A stretch of 8,452 nucleotides of DNA from Weeksellaceae bacterium. Lineage in GTDB: Bacteria > Bacteroidota > Bacteroidia > Flavobacteriales > Weeksellaceae. The stretch's first letter is position 1. Each line of letters starts with the position of its first letter. Of the stretch, positions 6,428-8,452 are shown piece after piece. A program made the position numbers and the translations under genes. Location: assembly GCA_022701475.1 (NCBI GenBank), contig JAKOOI010000155.1, forward strand, positions 1-8,452, written 5' to 3'. The notes under the pieces were generated by a model. It was not told the DNA's origin. It worked only from the letters and a program-made list of their open reading frames with translations, and did not search any database.

Positions 6428-7138
6428 ATGAGTTTCCTTTCCGATTATCCATTGTCCGATTATCCGCAGGTAGGTGTGGTCTCCTCATTTTCCGGATTGC
6501 TTCATACGGAATTCAGCGGGCCTATGAATGCCCTGTGCTGGCAGAGAAGCCTGGCCGGAGATTTTAAGGAAATTGTATCCCAGCTTCAGCTGGAAGAAGA
6601 TATTACCGAAATTTCTGCTGAAGATCTTTTGGCCTTATCCCTTTCGGAACAGGGAAATACAGCAAGGGAAATCATCCTTAATGACCTTCAGCTGCTTACC
6701 GGTTGCGGTGCCTTGCCTTCCCTGAATTTACTGAAATGCTACGAGAAGGACGAAGAACTGGATTTTTTCTCCACCGATGTGTATTCTTATCATGTAGACC
6801 GTTCGCCGATAGGAACTGATACATTCCTATGCACCTATCACGGTGCTGCCAGTGATATCATTGCCAATGATCAGGTGACACAGAAAATCCTGATCCCTGA
6901 AATCCGGGAAAAGCTCCGGAGGCTACATGACGGTCCGGAGGCAGAATTTGAAGATTTCCTAAAAGAATGTTTTTTTGATCTCCATTACCAGGCTCAGCCT
7001 GATGCGCAGCCCGTCAATCTGGGAAACGGCCATCTCTGGCGGCTCGCCGTAGATCATCCCCAGCAGAAGGTACTGCCCTGTGTGCACAGGGCACCCGCAG
7101 AAAATGAAGGCGAATACCGGCTGCTGCTGATCTGCTGA
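6428..7138 (+). CDS. Protein of unknown function with an HxD...HR pattern (possible Fe(II) oxygenase fold)
   Basis: The product has 236 residues and no signal peptide or membrane segment. I do not recognise a named family with certainty. Conserved-looking blocks are SDYPQVGVVSSF at 10-21, INALCW-like GPMNALCWQRSLAGDF at 31-46, VYSYHVDRSPIGTDTFLCTYHGAA from 118, LHYQAQPDAQPVNLGNGHLWRLAVDHP from 185, and CVHRAPAENEGEYRLLLI at 218-235. His122-x-Asp124 and the later His220-Arg221 followed by Arg231 recall the iron-binding HxD...H and 2-oxoglutarate-binding arginine of double-stranded beta-helix dioxygenases, and somewhat resemble DUF1826 proteins. This assignment is inference. The gene has its own promoter, is divergent from fdhD and shows no operon partner. 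Composition matches the core genome. Confidence 0.75.
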   Translation: MSFLSDYPLSDYPQVGVVSSFSGLLHTEFSGPMNALCWQRSLAGDFKEIVSQLQLEEDITEISAEDLLALSLSEQGNTAREIILNDLQLLTGCGALPSLNLLKCYEKDEELDFFSTDVYSYHVDRSPIGTDTFLCTYHGAASDIIANDQVTQKILIPEIREKLRRLHDGPEAEFEDFLKECFFDLHYQAQPDAQPVNLGNGHLWRLAVDHPQQKVLPCVHRAPAENEGEYRLLLIC

Positions 7139-7310
7139 GAATGGATATTATTTATTGCTCCGGAAAGCATTTTGGAGGCCTTTATCATCCCGTATCTTGT
7201 TAAATAGAATAAGAAAACAGGATCGCCGGGCAGTAAAGTAATGCGGTCTGTATTTTTTGAGAAAGAAATGCAGGCATCGGCCCCCTGCTGATTTCGGATG
7301 TTAGCAGCCT

Positions 7311-7344
7311 GTCGTAAAACTACGACATCAAATCGTAGAACTAC
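7311..7344. promoter_or_regulatory. Cluster of inverted TCGTA/TACGA half-sites, probable operator
   Basis: GTCGTA-AAAC-TACGAC at 7311-7326 is a perfect 6-bp inverted repeat with a 4-base spacer. CTACGA at 7320-7325 and TCGTAG at 7333-7338 form a second 6-bp inverted repeat with a 7-base spacer, and GTAG-AA-CTAC follows at 7335-7344. Three alternating half-sites, 53 to 86 bases before the -7 box, suggest a dimeric repressor or activator site. The half-site resembles operators of BlaI/MecI/CopY-type repressors (TACnnnnGTA-like), but the regulator is unknown. Confidence 0.5.
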
Positions 7345-7396
7345 TACAAATTTTCAGATAATGGAATAAAACTGATGTCCGTAAAAAATCCCTCAT

Positions 7397-7404
7397 TATC
7401 TTTG
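7397..7404 (+). promoter_or_regulatory. Bacteroidota-type -7 promoter box for tssD
   Basis: TATCTTTG matches TAnnTTTG exactly, followed by GGGTTATAC. It lies 55 bases before the tssD ATG, giving a leader of about 48 nt. No clear TTG is seen at -33. Confidence 0.6.
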
Positions 7405-7459
7405 GGTTATACAAAATCAATCACGTATCAGAATATTAACATTTTAAAATTTACAGATC

Positions 7460-7864
7460 ATGGCATTAAATTCAAGAGGAATCTTAAAATTCAACGGCAG
7501 TGAAGGACAGAAATTACTGAAGCTCAACTACAGCGTATCAAGATCAACGGACGTTTCAGGGCGCGTGGCTTCAGACCCGTCCAATGCAATCATCAAACTG
7601 ACAATCGAAGCAACGGAAAAATCCGATATCCTGGAATCCCTGCTGAACGGAAAATACAAACCGACTTCCGGTGAAATTACCTTTAACAAATCCCACGAAG
7701 AAGGAACACTGATTACCCTGAACTGGGAAAACGGATATGTAATCCAGCATCAGGTGGAATTCGATGCTACCGATGAAAACTCAATGTACATCAGTTTTGT
7801 GGTGAGTGCCGAAAAAATCAATTACGGGACCGCAGCGTACGAAGGCCTTTGGCCAAGCTCCTAG
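7460..7864 (+). CDS. tssD: Type VI secretion system tube protein TssD (Hcp-like)
   Basis: A 134-residue protein of the Bacteroidota (T6SS subtype iii) Hcp family. Hcp proteins form hexameric rings that stack into the secreted inner tube and can carry effectors. The family signature is visible as LLKLNYSVSRSTDVSGRVASDP from residue 19, an Ile/Val-alternating strand region at 44-51, GEITFNKSHEEG at 71-82, and FDATDENSMYISFVVSAEKI at 101-120. There is no N-terminal signal, as expected for a tube protein. The gene stands alone with its own promoter and terminator; no tssB, tssC, tssK or vgrG gene is nearby. It may be an orphan tube paralogue feeding a T6SS elsewhere, or one exporting a specific cargo. 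Other uses of the Hcp fold cannot be excluded. Confidence 0.85.
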   Translation: MALNSRGILKFNGSEGQKLLKLNYSVSRSTDVSGRVASDPSNAIIKLTIEATEKSDILESLLNGKYKPTSGEITFNKSHEEGTLITLNWENGYVIQHQVEFDATDENSMYISFVVSAEKINYGTAAYEGLWPSS

Positions 7865-7930
7865 TCCGTTCCGGACTACCCGCATCTGCATTATTACAGG
7901 ACCGTCTTTACAGGCTGTCCTTTTTATTTT
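7862..7930 (+). terminator. Tandem hairpins ending the tssD transcript
   Basis: The first hairpin, TAGTCCG-TTC-CGGACTA (7862-7878), is a perfect 7-bp stem that includes the tssD stop codon. The second pairs GGACCGTC (7899-7906) with GGCTGTCC (7913-7920), with one mismatch and one G-U pair, around the loop TTTACA, and is followed directly by TTTTTATTTT. The second has the classical rho-independent layout; the first may protect the transcript 3' end. Confidence 0.72.
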
Positions 7931-8204
7931 ACGGGGGATCTCCGGAATCCGTCACCCTGCAGTATTCTAATGAACAATCAGGATTCAGGATACGCTGTAT
8001 CTGCACTTTTGGAATCAGTCTTTTCATCCATTTGGAACATCCTTGTACTGAGAAAAGAAGAGGCCGGAAAAGACTCTTTTCCAAACGTTTACACAATCTT
8101 CCTGAAAAGACAGAATAATTCCTTTCCGAAGCTGGAATTTTGATTAAATTTACGTCTTTAACGTATGCCCTCCGCAATCCGGCGGCATTTTGCAAAAAAC
8201 TCCT
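7865..8204. other. Intergenic region between tssD and the LacI-family gene
   Basis: This 340-bp region starts with the tssD terminator. The remainder contains a perfect 7-bp hairpin, GGAAAAG-ACT-CTTTTCC (8066-8082), then the palindrome AAACGTTT (8083-8090), and further on TTTTGCAAAA (8188-8197) just before the LacI start. Open frames here overlap tssD or the LacI start and show no family-like features, so I call no gene. Confidence 0.5.
8083..8090. promoter_or_regulatory. AAACGTTT palindrome, candidate LacI-family operator
   Basis: LacI-family operators commonly centre on a CpG flanked by AAA and TTT, as in PurR sites with AAACGTTT. This copy lies about 115 bases upstream of a LacI-family gene and directly after a hairpin. 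Palindromy does not extend beyond eight bases, so the call is tentative. Confidence 0.35.
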
Positions 8205-8452
8205 ATGAATAAAAAAAGTGCCACCATTTATGACATCTCGAAAAAGCTCAATGTAAGTGTGGCCACCGTTTCCAGGGCGCTGAACGACCATCCCAGAATC
8301 AGCCAGGCGACCAAGGACCTGGTGAAGGCCACCGCCAAAGAGATGAACTATAAACAGAACAACCTGGCCAAAGCGCTGAAAAGCGGGGAAACGAAAAACG
8401 TAGGAATTATTGTGCCCTATATCAATACCAATTTCTTCTCATCGGTCATCCG
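8205..8452 (+). CDS. LacI-family transcriptional regulator, N-terminal part
   Basis: Partial gene: 82 codons are visible and it continues past the right edge. The N-terminus shows the LacI helix-turn-helix: TIYDISKKLNVSVATVSRALN at residues 7-27, with the recognition helix VATVSRALN, followed by the third helix and the hinge NNLAKALKSGETKNVGIIVP at 52-71 leading into the periplasmic-binding-protein-like sensor domain. Such proteins bind palindromic operators and respond to a sugar or related ligand; the ligand cannot be told from this part. The ATG at 8205 is supported by the standard spacing of about 6 residues before the HTH. The TTTTGCAAAA palindrome and a short GC-rich hairpin near 8164-8187 lie in its leader. 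Regulated genes are probably to the right. Confidence 0.9.
   Translation, partial: MNKKSATIYDISKKLNVSVATVSRALNDHPRISQATKDLVKATAKEMNYKQNNLAKALKSGETKNVGIIVPYINTNFFSSVI

Larger units (their letters stand above)
7139..7459. other. Regulatory-looking intergenic region upstream of tssD
   Basis: This 321-bp stretch has no coding sequence that I can support. Its distinctive content is the cluster of TCGTA/TACGA half-sites at 7311-7344 and the TATCTTTG box at 7397, both described separately. No obvious terminator for the upstream gene is visible just after 7138. Confidence 0.5.

Noticed and set aside
7849..8118. Open frame of 89 codons after tssD
   Set aside because: It starts inside tssD, runs through the terminator hairpins and has no recognisable domain.
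7929..8291. Open frame of 120 codons on the minus strand
   Set aside because: It runs antisense across the LacI-family start and shows no family features.
1..8452. CRISPR array, tRNA, rRNA, insertion sequence or integrase
   Set aside because: No regularly spaced repeats, cloverleaf-like sequence, rRNA-like sequence, transposase or integrase motifs were seen on either strand.

Overview
The window looks like part of a Bacteroidota chromosome, most likely a Chryseobacterium-like flavobacterium. The evidence is three TAnnTTTG-type -7 promoter boxes (TATCTTTG at 451, 6403 and 7397), the general lack of Shine-Dalgarno sequences, a Bacteroidota-type T6SS tube protein (TssD/Hcp), a membrane fatty-acid desaturase of flavobacterial type and a LacI-family regulator. 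No rRNA, tRNA, CRISPR array or insertion sequence was found.

Layout. Positions 1-265 (minus) hold the N-terminal part of a membrane acyl-lipid/acyl-CoA desaturase. Positions 555-1178 (plus) encode MobA, which attaches GMP to molybdopterin. Positions about 1200-2170 form a strikingly AT-rich island. It carries a broken zeta-toxin-like kinase gene (1417-1930, internal deletion plus frameshift) whose 48-residue partner gene (1914-2060) is intact. A perfect 10-bp stem followed by T-rich sequence (2161-2210) ends the minus-strand cluster that comes next. That cluster reads, in transcription order, fdhD (6070-5198), a small 116-residue protein (4989-4639) and an FdhF/YdeP-family molybdopterin oxidoreductase (4614-2218). 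Divergent from fdhD is a 236-residue protein of unknown function (6428-7138) with an HxD...HR pattern suggestive of a double-stranded beta-helix Fe(II) oxygenase. An intergenic region with a cluster of TCGTA/TACGA half-sites precedes an isolated TssD/Hcp gene (7460-7864), which has its own promoter and terminator. The window ends in the N-terminus of a LacI-family regulator (8205-8452, partial).

How the genes work together. MobA, FdhD and the FdhF/YdeP oxidoreductase form a coherent molybdenum unit: MobA helps make the guanine dinucleotide form of the cofactor, FdhD delivers sulfur to the molybdenum site of formate-dehydrogenase-type enzymes, and the oxidoreductase uses the result. The small protein between fdhD and the oxidoreductase is the least understood member and a good candidate for a dedicated partner. 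The toxin-antitoxin remnant lies exactly between mobA and the rest of the unit and appears to be a decayed insertion. The TssD/Hcp, the HxD...HR protein and the LacI regulator look like independent units.
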